Source of the DNA: Amycolatopsis dendrobii
Lineage (GTDB): Bacteria; Actinomycetota; Actinomycetes; Mycobacteriales; Pseudonocardiaceae
Reading direction: 5' to 3'
NCBI RefSeq assembly: GCF_014145675.1
Contig: NZ_JACGZW010000027.1
Coordinates: forward strand, 1-58,545
Length of the DNA: 58,545 nt
The stretch's first letter is position 1. Every line of letters starts with the position of its first letter. Shown in pieces: positions 7,954 to 15,795 of the stretch. The position numbers and the translations under genes are program-made. The notes below the pieces were generated by a model, which ran no database searches, was not told the origin of the DNA, and saw only the letters and a program-made list of their open reading frames with translations.

Positions 7954-8844
7954 TTATCTCGTGAAGAATTCCTTGAGGGACAACGCGATCGAACCCGCGT
8001 CGAGCCCGTGCACGAGATCGTGGTCGGCGAGCGTGCCGTAGATCCGCACCTCGGTGTCCCGGCGGGTGCCCAGGTTCAGCAGCCGGTGCGGCCGGTCCGC
8101 GAGCGCGTCGGCGACGCAATGCGCGGAAGTTCCCTTGAGATACGGCTCCACCAGTGCGACGTCGGCCACGCCGGTCACCGCGGCACGCAGTCCCTCGGCG
8201 TCGAACGGACGCACCGTCGAGGTGTAGAGCACCGTCACGTCCATGCCCTCGGCCACCTCCAGCACCCGGTCCAGCATCGGCCCGACCGCGATCACCACGC
8301 CGCGCGTGCCCTGCCGGATCGTCTGGAGCCCGACGCCCAGGTGCGGCTCGGAATTCTCCTGCGCGGACAGCCGCAGGTACGTCCGGCTGTCCCCGGGCAC
8401 CGAATCGAGCAGCAGCCGCCGCGCCTCCTCGGGATGGCCGGGCACGTGCACGTACCAGCCGGGCAGGGAATCGATCAGCGCGACGTCGCCGGGAGCCTGA
8501 TGCGTCCGGCCTTCCATCGGCATGTCGTAGGAAGCGCCGTACGACACCAGCACCGCGCCGAGTTCCTGGTGGCTGAGGTCCAATTTGATCTGTTCGAACG
8601 CGCGCTCCACGAGGAACGCGTTGAAGGTGTGCACGATCGGCCGCAGCCCGGCGAGCGCGAGGCCGGCGCCGGTGCTCACGAGCAACTGCTCGCGGATCCC
8701 GACGTTGATCACCCGGTCCGGATGCCGTCGCGCGGCCTCGGCGAGCGCCGCGGCGGAGATGTCGGCGAGGACGATCGCCACGTCCTGGTCGGTGTTGACG
8801 ATTTCCTCGGCGGTGGCCAGGAAGGTGTCCCGCATGTTCGGCAT
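7954..8844 (-). CDS. Transketolase C-terminal subunit
   Basis: A 296-residue subunit carrying the pyrimidine-binding and C-terminal domains of a split transketolase (similar in layout to the E1-beta part of dehydrogenases). Visible signatures are VIVLADISAAAL, VINVGIREQLLVSTGAGLAL (with the conserved activating glutamate in this region) and LSYGASYDMPMEGRTHQ-like motifs. The ATG at 8844 shares a base with the N-subunit stop (TGATG), which fits stoichiometric synthesis of both halves. It works in the pentose phosphate pathway with TPP. The divergent soxR suggests redox control. Confidence 0.9.
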   Translation of the reverse strand: MPNMRDTFLATAEEIVNTDQDVAIVLADISAAALAEAARRHPDRVINVGIREQLLVSTGAGLALAGLRPIVHTFNAFLVERAFEQIKLDLSHQELGAVLVSYGASYDMPMEGRTHQAPGDVALIDSLPGWYVHVPGHPEEARRLLLDSVPGDSRTYLRLSAQENSEPHLGVGLQTIRQGTRGVVIAVGPMLDRVLEVAEGMDVTVLYTSTVRPFDAEGLRAAVTGVADVALVEPYLKGTSAHCVADALADRPHRLLNLGTRRDTEVRIYGTLADHDLVHGLDAGSIALSLKEFFTR

Positions 8845-9542
8845 CAGTGCGCGCCTTTCGGTTCCACGACGGCGACGACCGCGAGCGGCCGTCCGGGATG
8901 AGGGGTGGTGAACGCGTCGTACAGCGCTTCGTGGTCGCGGCCGGAAACCGTGCGCACGGCCCAGCCCTCGGTTTCGAAGCGGCGCGCGATGCCGCCCGGC
9001 CAGCCGTGCGTCGAGGACTGGTTGTCCACGACCACCGCGGTCAGCTTGTCGAGCCCGAGGCGAGCGGCGACGGCGATCGCCTCGTGGTTGGAGCCCTCGT
9101 CGAGTTCGGCGTCGCCGACCAGCGTGACGATCCGCGAGCGGAACCGGCGGGCGCGCAGGCCGAGGGCGGTGCCGACGGCGATCGGCAGGCCGTGCCCGAG
9201 CGAGCCGCTGGAGATTTCGACGCCGGGTGCGCGGAGGCGGTCCGGATGGTGGCCGAGCCGCGACCGCGCCGAACTCCAGCCGGCGAGTTCGTCCTCGTCC
9301 AGCCAGCCTTTCGCGACGAGCACCGCGTAGTACGCCATCGGCCCGTGCCCCTTGGACAGCAGGAACCGATCGCGCCCGGGGTTGCGGGCGGTGTCCGGGC
9401 CCAGGTCCAGCACCCGGTCGAACAGCACCCACAGGACGTCCACTGTGGACTCCGCGGCCGCGTGGTGTTTGTCGTCGCCGGTCATCAGCGAGATCAGCCG
9501 GGGCAGGTCCGCGTAGCCCGGCTCGGAGGTCGTCGTGGTCAT
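8844..9542 (-). CDS. Transketolase N-terminal (TPP-binding) subunit
   Basis: A 232-residue subunit with the TPP and Mg binding fold. Visible motifs are RDRFLLSKGHGPMAYYAVL, EISSGSLGHGLPIAVGTALG and the TPP motif VGDAELDEGSNHEA, followed by VDNQSSTHG. The ATG at 9542 was preferred over one at 9554. The upstream one would lie inside the proposed -10 region of the SoxR-type promoter, while 9542 fits a leaderless transcript from it. The protein forms the active enzyme with the adjacent C subunit. The gene is divergent from soxR, with 54 bp between the two starts. Confidence 0.9.
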   Translation of the reverse strand: MTTTTSEPGYADLPRLISLMTGDDKHHAAAESTVDVLWVLFDRVLDLGPDTARNPGRDRFLLSKGHGPMAYYAVLVAKGWLDEDELAGWSSARSRLGHHPDRLRAPGVEISSGSLGHGLPIAVGTALGLRARRFRSRIVTLVGDAELDEGSNHEAIAVAARLGLDKLTAVVVDNQSSTHGWPGGIARRFETEGWAVRTVSGRDHEALYDAFTTPHPGRPLAVVAVVEPKGAH

Positions 9543-9557
9543 GGTTGCGACCATGCA

Positions 9558-9577
9558 ACCTCGACCAAACTGAAGGT
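9558..9577. promoter_or_regulatory. Likely SoxR box
   Basis: Read on the minus strand, this 20-mer is ACCTTCAGTTTGGTCGAGGT. It matches the E. coli SoxR box (ACCTCAAGTTAACTTGAGGT) at 14 of 20 positions, with both ACCT/AGGT ends kept. On the minus strand a TTGACC hexamer (9575-9580) overlaps one end and lies 19 bases from the next hexamer, the long spacing typical of MerR-family promoters. Confidence 0.7.
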
Positions 9578-9584
9578 CAAGCGC

Positions 9585-9590
9585 TAACCT
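9585..9590 (+). promoter_or_regulatory. Putative -10 element for leaderless soxR
   Basis: TAACCT six bases before the soxR ATG, with TCGACC 18 bases upstream as a possible -35. Confidence 0.45.
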
Positions 9591-9596
9591 GGACTT

Positions 9597-10058
9597 ATGA
9601 CGAGGTTGGCGGACAAGCTGAGCATCGGGCAGGTCGCGGAACGCAGCGGAGTCCCGCACACGGCGCTGCGGTTCTACGAGGAGCGCGGCCTGATCACTTC
9701 CGAGCGCTCGGCGGGCAACCAGCGCCGCTACGCGCGTTCGGTGCTGCGGCGGATCGCGTTCATCCGCGCCGCGCAACGGGTCGGGCTGTCGCTGGAGGAC
9801 ATCAGCGCGGCGCTGGAGACGCTCCCCGCCGACCACGCGCCGACGAAGGCGGACTGGGCCCGGCTGTCGCGCGAATGGCAGACCGAACTCGACGCCCGGA
9901 TCGACGCGCTGCAGCGGCTGCGGGACCGGCTGACCGGATGCGTCGGCTGCGGATGCCTGTCGCTGCGCAGTTGCGGCCTGTACAACGCGGACGACGAGCT
10001 CTCCCGCTTCGGGCCCGGGGCCAGCAAGCTCCGTCCCGTCCTGGAGGGCGGCATCTGA
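9597..10058 (+). CDS. soxR: Redox-sensitive MerR-family regulator SoxR
   Basis: A 153-residue SoxR. The N-terminal winged helix (about residues 8-75) reads LSIGQVAERSGVPHTALRFYEERGL. A dimer helix follows, then the [2Fe-2S] cluster motif CVGCGCLSLRSC (CxxCxCx5C) near residue 120. It activates or represses promoters when the cluster is oxidised by redox-cycling compounds. In actinomycetes SoxR usually controls small sets of oxidoreductases and transporters rather than soxS. The divergent neighbour here is a split transketolase, and a good SoxR box lies between them. Confidence 0.96.
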   Translation: MTRLADKLSIGQVAERSGVPHTALRFYEERGLITSERSAGNQRRYARSVLRRIAFIRAAQRVGLSLEDISAALETLPADHAPTKADWARLSREWQTELDARIDALQRLRDRLTGCVGCGCLSLRSCGLYNADDELSRFGPGASKLRPVLEGGI

Positions 10059-10104
10059 ATTCCGTTGCGCGGCAGGGCTTCGGTGTGGGTTACTGCGGGC
10101 AGAA

Positions 10105-10647
10105 ATGAACGAGAAATATCGAACCCGAGTATCCAAACGGCTGTCCCGGCACCTGCGCCACGACCCCGGCGGGATCGGCCTCACGCTCTCCCCCGGCGGC
10201 TGGGTCTCCGTCGACGAACTGCTCGCCGCGCTGGCCCGGAACCGGTTCCCGGTGAGCCGCGCGGAACTGGACGAGGTCGTCGCGAACTGCGCCAAACAGC
10301 GGTTCGCCTTCGACGAGACGAGGACGTTGATCCGCGCCAGCCAGGGGCACAGCGTCCGCGTGGATCTGGAACTGTCGGACGCGGTGCCGCCGGAAATCCT
10401 CTTCCACGGGACGGCGACACGGTTCCTGCCGTCGATCTGGGCGGAGGGATTGCGCCCGATGAAGCGGCACGCGGTGCATTTGTCGGCGACCCGCGAAACG
10501 GCGTGGAAGGTCGGATCGCGGCACGGGAAACCGGTGGTGCTGACGGTCGCGGCCGGGGAAATGGCCGCGCGCGGCCACGTGTTTCAGGTGAGCGACAACG
10601 GGGTGTGGCTGACTTCGGCGGTTCCCGCGGAGTTTCTGGCCGGGTAG
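10105..10647 (+). CDS. kptA: RNA 2'-phosphotransferase (KptA/Tpt1 family)
   Basis: A 180-residue enzyme that removes a 2'-phosphate from RNA and transfers it to NAD+, releasing nicotinamide. Visible motifs are LSRHLRHDPGGIGLTL (the Arg-His pair), LIRASQGHSV (second Arg), ILFHGTATRFLPSIWAEGL and AVHLSATRE, matching the Tpt1 active-site set. Eukaryotes use it in tRNA splicing; bacterial homologues have no settled role. No RtcB, ligase or tRNA gene is seen nearby. It stands alone between soxR and a small zinc-ribbon-like gene. Confidence 0.92.
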   Translation: MNEKYRTRVSKRLSRHLRHDPGGIGLTLSPGGWVSVDELLAALARNRFPVSRAELDEVVANCAKQRFAFDETRTLIRASQGHSVRVDLELSDAVPPEILFHGTATRFLPSIWAEGLRPMKRHAVHLSATRETAWKVGSRHGKPVVLTVAAGEMAARGHVFQVSDNGVWLTSAVPAEFLAG

Positions 10648-10682
10648 CGCATACTGAGTCCGTCGCACCGAAGGAGGCGGCC

Positions 10683-10901
10683 ATGGCTGACTACACGATC
10701 GTCCAGTGCGGCGAAGGCCACTATTTCTCCACGATCTGGCTGCCCTTGGTGTCGTTCAAGGCGATCCGGCTCGGCGACCGCCGGCTGCAGCGATGCCCGG
10801 TGTGCCGCCGTTTCCGCTCCGTCGTCCGGGTTTCCGCGGACCAGCTCACCGCCGAGGAACTGCACGCGGCCGAAGCGCTGAAAGACTCTCGGCTGCCGTA
10901 G
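10683..10901 (+). CDS. Small zinc-ribbon-like protein, 72 aa
   Basis: A 72-residue protein with one CPVCRRF knuckle near residue 38 and an upstream CGEGH (residues 9-13), together able to form a Cys/His metal site. The remainder is a short helix rich in Ala and Glu. A strong ribosome-binding site (GAAGGAGG) precedes the ATG by five bases. I recognise no family. It may be a small nucleic-acid-binding or regulatory protein. It sits 35 bp after kptA in the same direction and could be cotranscribed. Confidence 0.7.
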   Translation: MADYTIVQCGEGHYFSTIWLPLVSFKAIRLGDRRLQRCPVCRRFRSVVRVSADQLTAEELHAAEALKDSRLP

Positions 10902-10911
10902 GCGTTGCGAA

Positions 10912-10947
10912 GGTCCGTGAGGGGAACCCTGACCGAATCTGATTCCC
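10912..10947. repeat. Dispersed repeat, CCCTGAnnGAnTCTGATTCCC family
   Basis: The 21-mer at 10927-10947 differs at three positions from 58350-58370. Its left side (GGTCCGTGAGGGG) resembles the CGTGAG ends of other palindromes in the window. It lies at the convergent 3' ends of the 72-aa gene and the methyltransferase. Confidence 0.6.
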
Positions 10948-10984
10948 GCGGGATGGCCCGCACGCACCTTTAGGGAGCCGCGCT

Positions 10985-11800
10985 TCAGCCGGTTTCGGCT
11001 ACGCGGCACAGGATTTCCCCGTGCGGGATCGAGAACCAGCCGTCCGGGTCGGCCGCCCACGCACGCCACGCGGCGGAGATCTCGCGGAGGTCTTCGACGG
11101 ACGCGTGTCCGCCCGCCACGGCCTGCTCGGCGATCTTGGAATCCAGGATCCGTTCCGCCCACATGCCGCCCCACCACGCGCGCTCCTCAGGGGTGGAATG
11201 ACACCAGATCGACGCGCTCGGCGTGACGTCGCGAGCGCCCGCGGCGTGCGCCCAGGCCAGCAACCGCCGTCCCGCGTCCGGCTCGGCGCCGTTGCCGTGC
11301 GCGACCGCGCGGTACACCTCCAGCCAGCGGTCCAGCCGCGAGTCCGCGGGCCACCAGAACGCCGCGGCGTAGTCAGTGTCGCGGGCGGCGACCACACCCC
11401 CGGATTTGGCCAGGGCCAGCATGTGCCGCAGCGCTTCCACCGGCTCGGTCAGGTGCAGCAGCACCTGGTGCGCGTGCACGACGTCGAACTGGCCGATCGC
11501 TGGGGCCGCTGTGATGTCGGCGCGCTCGAACCGGACGTTGGACACGCCTTCGCTCCGCGCGTGCGCCCGCGCTTGCTCCAGAACGGCTTCCGACACGTCG
11601 ATGCCGACGACCTCGCCCGGAGCCACCCGGCGGGCGAGGTCGACCGTGATCGTCCCGGGCCCGCAGCCGACGTCCAGCACGCTGCGCCCGGGAAGCAGCT
11701 CCGGCGCGAGATAAGCCGCCGAATTGTCGACGGTACGCCAAACTTGAGACCGTACAACGCTTTCCGCGTGCCCCTGCCCGTAAGCGCTATCCGAAGACAT
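10985..11800 (-). CDS. Class I SAM-dependent methyltransferase
   Basis: A 271-residue protein with a Rossmann methyltransferase domain (about residues 35-150). Motif I is VLDVGCGPGTITVDLARR, then VVGIDVSEAVLEQAR and FDVVHAHQVLLHL. The C-terminal part (about 150-271) is rich in Trp and may form the substrate lid (DRWLEVYRAVAHGNGAEP, then ERAWWGGMWAERI). It resembles the UbiE/MenG-like methyltransferase_11/25 group; the substrate is unknown. TAACCT lies six bases before the ATG, and a 33-bp inverted repeat covers the promoter, so expression is probably repressible. Confidence 0.9.
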   Translation of the reverse strand: MSSDSAYGQGHAESVVRSQVWRTVDNSAAYLAPELLPGRSVLDVGCGPGTITVDLARRVAPGEVVGIDVSEAVLEQARAHARSEGVSNVRFERADITAAPAIGQFDVVHAHQVLLHLTEPVEALRHMLALAKSGGVVAARDTDYAAAFWWPADSRLDRWLEVYRAVAHGNGAEPDAGRRLLAWAHAAGARDVTPSASIWCHSTPEERAWWGGMWAERILDSKIAEQAVAGGHASVEDLREISAAWRAWAADPDGWFSIPHGEILCRVAETG

Positions 11801-11806
11801 GCTTCG

Positions 11807-11845
11807 AGGTTAAGAGTCCTGTCCCAAATACTGCAACAGGACTCT
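11807..11845 (-). promoter_or_regulatory. Methyltransferase promoter with embedded operator-like inverted repeat
   Basis: On the minus strand TTGCAG (-35 like), an 18-base spacer and TAACCT (-10 like, 11807-11812) end six bases before the ATG. Perfect 10-bp arms AGAGTCCTGT and ACAGGACTCT (11813-11822 and 11836-11845, 13 bases apart) overlap this promoter. The repeat could also serve as a weak terminator for the upstream tetR gene. Confidence 0.6.
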
Positions 11846-11864
11846 CAGTAGTTGAGACGCGAGT

Positions 11865-12443
11865 TCAGCAGACCCGGCGGCGCGGCCTGCCCAGCAGCCG
11901 CCTGCCCACTCCGATCAGCTCCTGGCGCAGCGTTTCGTCGTCCACCTCGGCCAGATCGGGCGCCCCGCCCGCCATCGCGATGCCGGTGAACGCCACGATC
12001 GCCGTCACGCGAGCGGTCACGTCCAGCTCCGGCCCGCCGGCCACGATCGAGATCAGCGCCTGTTTGAACCCTTCGACGCCGTGCTTCGATTTCGCGAGCG
12101 CCGCGTCGATGCCCGGATCGCTGGAGAACAGCGCGACCAGCACCCGGTGCCGCACCACGAGATCGACGAAACCGTCCAGCAGATGGTCCACGCGCGCACC
12201 GTGGCGGCGGTGCTTCGCCGCCTCGACGACCAGTTCGTCCAGTTCCCGGATTCCCGGTTCCGCGACCGCCTCGGTGATCTCCGACTTCGTCTTGAAGTGG
12301 TAGTACACCGCGGCCTTGGTGACGCCCAGCTCGTCGGCGATCATCTGCAGCGACGTGCCCTCGACGCCGTGCTCCGAGAACAGCCGCAGCGCAGTGGCGA
12401 GCAGCCTGGTCCGGGTGTCCGCGACCGGTTCGACGGTCGTCAT
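11865..12443 (-). CDS. TetR-family transcriptional repressor
   Basis: A 192-residue TetR-family protein. The N-terminal helix-turn-helix (about residues 10-57) reads TRTRLLATALRLFSEHGVEG, then IADELGVTKAAVYYHFKTKSE. The C-terminal ligand domain is helical and family-specific. It is divergent from an MMPL exporter, and the 195-bp space between them holds four copies of a TTGCCGnnCGGCTAG element. Control of its own gene and of the exporter is therefore very likely. The inducing ligand is unknown but may be a lipid or drug exported by the neighbour. Confidence 0.93.
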   Translation of the reverse strand: MTTVEPVADTRTRLLATALRLFSEHGVEGTSLQMIADELGVTKAAVYYHFKTKSEITEAVAEPGIRELDELVVEAAKHRRHGARVDHLLDGFVDLVVRHRVLVALFSSDPGIDAALAKSKHGVEGFKQALISIVAGGPELDVTARVTAIVAFTGIAMAGGAPDLAEVDDETLRQELIGVGRRLLGRPRRRVC

Positions 12444-12494
12444 CGCGCCCTCCTCATCGAGCGGAGTGCGCTGCTCCGCAGCACATCATGGTAC

Positions 12495-12578
12495 TTGCCG
12501 AGCGACTAGGCCGAAACTTGCCGTGCGGCTAGTCACATCCTAGCCGATCGGCTTGGCAGTCCCTTGCCGAACGGCTAG
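12495..12578. promoter_or_regulatory. Four-copy operator array between tetR and the MMPL gene
   Basis: Four 15-bp near-palindromes of the form TTGCCGnnCGGCTAG start at 12495, 12518, 12540 (inverted) and 12564, spaced 22-24 bp, about two helical turns. Inner CCG/CGG halves are kept in all; the first has one mismatch (CGACTAG). Placement suggests cooperative binding of the TetR protein to one DNA face. Confidence 0.8.
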
Positions 12579-12638
12579 CTTCGAAAGGGCGATTCCCAGT
12601 GCGGAGAGCCCGCTTCGGGCGCGAAACGGAGACGACTC

Positions 12639-14822
12639 GTGGCACCCTTCCTGTATCGGCTCGGCAGGCTGTCGTTCCGCCGCCGGGCCCTCGTGGCGGC
12701 GGTCTGGGCGCTTGTCCTCGCGGCGGTGGGCGCGGGCGCGCTCACGCTGTCGGGCAAGCTGTCCGATTCGGTGACCATCCCCGGCACCGAATCCCAGCAG
12801 GCGATCGACCGGCTGGCCGAGCACTTCCCGCAGGCCGCGGCGGGCGGCGGCACCGCGCGCGTGGCGATCGCCGCGCCGGACGGGCACAAGGTCACCGACC
12901 CGGCGGGCCAGGCGGCCGTCGAGTCCGTGGTGGGCAAGCTGAAGTCCGCGCCGAAGGTGGCCGCGGTGGTCGACCCGTTCCAGGCGAAGTCGGTCTCCCC
13001 CGACGGCCGGGTCGCGCTCGCACAGGTGAGCTACCAGGTCAAGGGCTTCGAACTGTCCGACAGCGACCGGCAGGCGCTGCTGGCCACCGGCGATCACGCG
13101 AAGCAATCGGGATATCAGGTCGAGTACGGCGGCGACGCGGTGCAGGGGATTCCGGCGACCGGGGCCACCGAAGGACTCGGCGTCGCGGTCGCGGCGGTCG
13201 TCTTGATCATCACCTTCGGCTCGCTGCTGGCCGCCGGGATTCCGTTGCTCACCGCGCTGATCGGGGTCGGCGTCGGGATGGCGGGCATCATGCTGGCGTC
13301 CGGTTCGCTGGAGCTGAACTCCAACACCCCGGTGCTGGCGTTGATGATCGGGCTCGCGGTCGGCATCGACTACGCGCTCTTCATCGTCTCCCGGTACCGG
13401 CACGAACTGGCCGAGGGCCGCGAACCCGAAGAAGCCGCCGGCCGGGCGGTCGGCACCGCTGGCTCCGCGGTGGTGTTCGCCGGGCTCACCGTGATCATCG
13501 CGCTCGCCGGGCTGACCGTGGTCGGGATTCCGTTCCTCGGCCAGATGGGCATCGCCGCCGCGGCGACCGTCGTGATCGCCGTGCTGATCGCGTTGACGCT
13601 GCTGCCCGCCGTGCTCGGCTTCGCCGGCGCCCGGGTCGGCAACAACAAGATCCGGGTGCGCCGCCGCGGCGAAGGACCGACGCACGGCGAACGCTGGGCT
13701 CGTTTCGTTGCGCGGCACCGGGTTCCGGTCCTGCTGACCGCCCTCGTCGGACTGGCCGTGGTCGCGATTCCCGCGCTGAGCATGCAACTCGGCCTGCCCA
13801 ACGACAGCACCGCCGCGCCGGACACCACGCAGCGCAAGGCGTACGACCTGGTCAGCAAGGGCTTCGGCGAGGGCGCGAACGGACCGCTGCTGGTCGTCGT
13901 CGACACCGGCCCGAACCACAACCCGGCCGCGCTGAAGCAGGCCGCCGCGGACATCGGCAAGCTGCCGGACGTCGCCGCGGTGACGCCGCCGAAGGTCAAC
14001 CCGGCCGGGGACACCGCGGTGCTCACGGTGATCCCGAAGAGCGGGCCGAGCAGCACGCAGACCGAGGACCTCGTGTCGGCGATCCGCGCACAATCCGGTC
14101 CGCTGGCCGAAAGCACCGGCGGCAGCCTGGCGGTGACCGGCCAGACCGCGGCCAACATCGACGTGTCGCAGAAGCTGTCCGACGCGATGCTGCCCTACCT
14201 CGCGCTGATCGTCGGGCTGGCGTTCCTGTTGCTGATGCTGGTGTTCCGGTCGGTCGTGGTGCCGCTGAAGGCGACGCTCGGGTTCCTCGGCTCGGTGGTC
14301 GCGACGTTCGGCGCGGTGGTCGCGGTGTTCCAGTGGGGCTGGCTCACCGATCTGCTCGGCGTCGCCTCGACCGGCCCGATCATGAGCATGCTGCCGATCC
14401 TGCTGATCGGCGTCCTGTTCGGGCTCGCGATGGACTACCAGGTGTTCCTGGTGACCCGGATGCGCGAGGAACACGTGCACGGAGCCGAACCGCAGGAAGC
14501 GATGGTGACCGGATTCCGGCACGGCGCGCGCGTCGTCGTGGCGGCCGCGCTGATCATGATCTCGGTGTTCGCCGGGTTCGTCCTGGCCGAATCGACGCTG
14601 ATCCAGTCGATCGGGTTCGCGCTGGCCTTCGGCGTGCTGGTGGACGCGTTCGTCATCCGGATGACCATCGTGCCCGCGGTGATGTCCCTGCTCGGCCGCG
14701 GCGCCTGGTGGCTGCCGAAGTGGCTCGACCGGATCCTGCCGAACGTGGACGTCGAGGGCGAAGGCCTGGTCCGGGAACTCGGCGCGCCCGGCGACGACGA
14801 ACGCGAACTGACTCGAGTCTGA
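12639..14822 (+). CDS. MMPL-family RND-type exporter
   Basis: A 727-residue transporter with two MMPL halves. Each has one N-terminal helix, a large external domain (about residues 38-170 and 395-510) and five further helices, about 12 in all. The first half contains GLAVGIDYALFIVSRYRHEL and the second VLFGLAMDYQVFLVTRMREE, which carry the conserved Asp-Tyr pairs used for proton coupling. MMPL proteins export lipids, siderophores or toxic compounds. The GTG start at 12639 is preceded by GGAGACGAC. It is divergent from and probably repressed by the TetR protein. Confidence 0.95.
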   Translation: MAPFLYRLGRLSFRRRALVAAVWALVLAAVGAGALTLSGKLSDSVTIPGTESQQAIDRLAEHFPQAAAGGGTARVAIAAPDGHKVTDPAGQAAVESVVGKLKSAPKVAAVVDPFQAKSVSPDGRVALAQVSYQVKGFELSDSDRQALLATGDHAKQSGYQVEYGGDAVQGIPATGATEGLGVAVAAVVLIITFGSLLAAGIPLLTALIGVGVGMAGIMLASGSLELNSNTPVLALMIGLAVGIDYALFIVSRYRHELAEGREPEEAAGRAVGTAGSAVVFAGLTVIIALAGLTVVGIPFLGQMGIAAAATVVIAVLIALTLLPAVLGFAGARVGNNKIRVRRRGEGPTHGERWARFVARHRVPVLLTALVGLAVVAIPALSMQLGLPNDSTAAPDTTQRKAYDLVSKGFGEGANGPLLVVVDTGPNHNPAALKQAAADIGKLPDVAAVTPPKVNPAGDTAVLTVIPKSGPSSTQTEDLVSAIRAQSGPLAESTGGSLAVTGQTAANIDVSQKLSDAMLPYLALIVGLAFLLLMLVFRSVVVPLKATLGFLGSVVATFGAVVAVFQWGWLTDLLGVASTGPIMSMLPILLIGVLFGLAMDYQVFLVTRMREEHVHGAEPQEAMVTGFRHGARVVVAAALIMISVFAGFVLAESTLIQSIGFALAFGVLVDAFVIRMTIVPAVMSLLGRGAWWLPKWLDRILPNVDVEGEGLVRELGAPGDDERELTRV

Positions 14823-14855
14823 TTTTTGTCGGTGGTGGTTCGTACCCTTCATTTC

Positions 14856-15500
14856 ATGATCGAAGACACGGTACGAACTTGGGTCGCGGGATGGGCGTTG
14901 TCGCGGCAGACGCCCGCGCCGGTCGAGAAGCCATGGGGGCTTTTCGTCGAGGTGCCGGACAACCCCGCGGAAGTGGGCAGGCATGTCCTGCCGGAGGCTG
15001 AGGAATCGCTGGTCCGCGCCGCTGCCGGCGCGGTCAGCGAACCTCGGACGTGGCTGAAGACGCCTGCCGAGCCGGAGACCGTCGAGCCATGGATCCCCGG
15101 CGGCTGGGTAGTCGCCTGGGAGCACACCGGGCACCTGATGGCGACGGATCTGCTGGCCACGGACCCGGTCGCGCCGGAGGGCTACACGGTGAGCGTGGAA
15201 ATCAGCGGTGCCGTCACGTTCCTCCGGGTGCTGGACGGCGCGGGCGAGCAGGCGGCGAAGGGCCAGATGGCGGCGGTCGGCGACGCGGTGATCGTGGACC
15301 GGGTGGTGACCGAGGAAGCCCACCGGCGCCGCGGGTTGGGCGGCTTCGTGATGCGCTCGCTCGCCGACCGCGCGGTTGCCGACGGCGCCGTGCTCGGGGT
15401 CCTCGGGGCGACCGATGCCGGGCGGGCGCTGTACGAGACGTTGGGGTGGAAGAAGCACGCGACGTTGGCTGAGTGCATTTATCAGCCGTTGGCGGCGTAG
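14856..15500 (+). CDS. GNAT-family N-acetyltransferase
   Basis: A 214-residue protein with a C-terminal GNAT fold (about residues 95-210). The acetyl-CoA loop is in VVTEEAHRRRGLGGFVMRSL (R/Q-x-x-G-x-G/A type), followed by GVLGATDAGRALYETLGWKK. The N-terminal 90 residues form a separate helical or beta segment seen in related actinomycete proteins. The substrate is unknown. I chose the ATG at 14856 because TACCCT lies seven bases upstream. A TTG at 14826 would add ten residues. It follows the MMPL gene by 33 bp but seems to have its own promoter. Confidence 0.87.
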   Translation: MIEDTVRTWVAGWALSRQTPAPVEKPWGLFVEVPDNPAEVGRHVLPEAEESLVRAAAGAVSEPRTWLKTPAEPETVEPWIPGGWVVAWEHTGHLMATDLLATDPVAPEGYTVSVEISGAVTFLRVLDGAGEQAAKGQMAAVGDAVIVDRVVTEEAHRRRGLGGFVMRSLADRAVADGAVLGVLGATDAGRALYETLGWKKHATLAECIYQPLAA

Positions 15501-15795
15501 TCGCGGGCCGTGCGGCAAGGGTTGGGGGTGGTTCGTTGCCGGGAGGCACGCGTTAGTTGCGAGGACGTCCGCGCGGGAAGGCGCGCAGCGGGAGCGTCAG
15601 CACTACCCGGGTCGCCGCGAGTCAGTCACGTGCTCGCTGCGGGAAGGGGCTCGCGCTGGCTGCGGGCGACACGCGGCGGGAAGGCCGCGTCAATCGTGGG
15701 GAGGCATCCGTCAGGAGCAATTCAGGCCCCCGCCAGGCCGCGGGAAAGCGCGCGCCAGCGGGCATTCATCCTGACGAAGGATGCCGGAGCAGTGG
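15501..15795. other. 295-bp non-coding region rich in hairpins
   Basis: No credible reading frame on either strand; the open frames are arginine-rich. It contains a 20-base hairpin ACGCGGC-GGGAAG-GCCGCGT (15671-15690) and further GGGAAG/GGGAAA motifs at 15575, 15641 and 15742. A long inverted repeat pairs 15703-15716 with 15769-15785 (14 bp, interrupted by three bases). It could be a decayed repeat or a structured RNA; I cannot tell which. Confidence 0.5.

Noticed and set aside
12540..15518. A very long open frame on the minus strand opposite the MMPL and GNAT genes
   Set aside because: Its product is low-complexity and rich in Arg, His, Gly and Asp, and it mirrors the codon bias of the plus-strand genes; no domain is recognisable.
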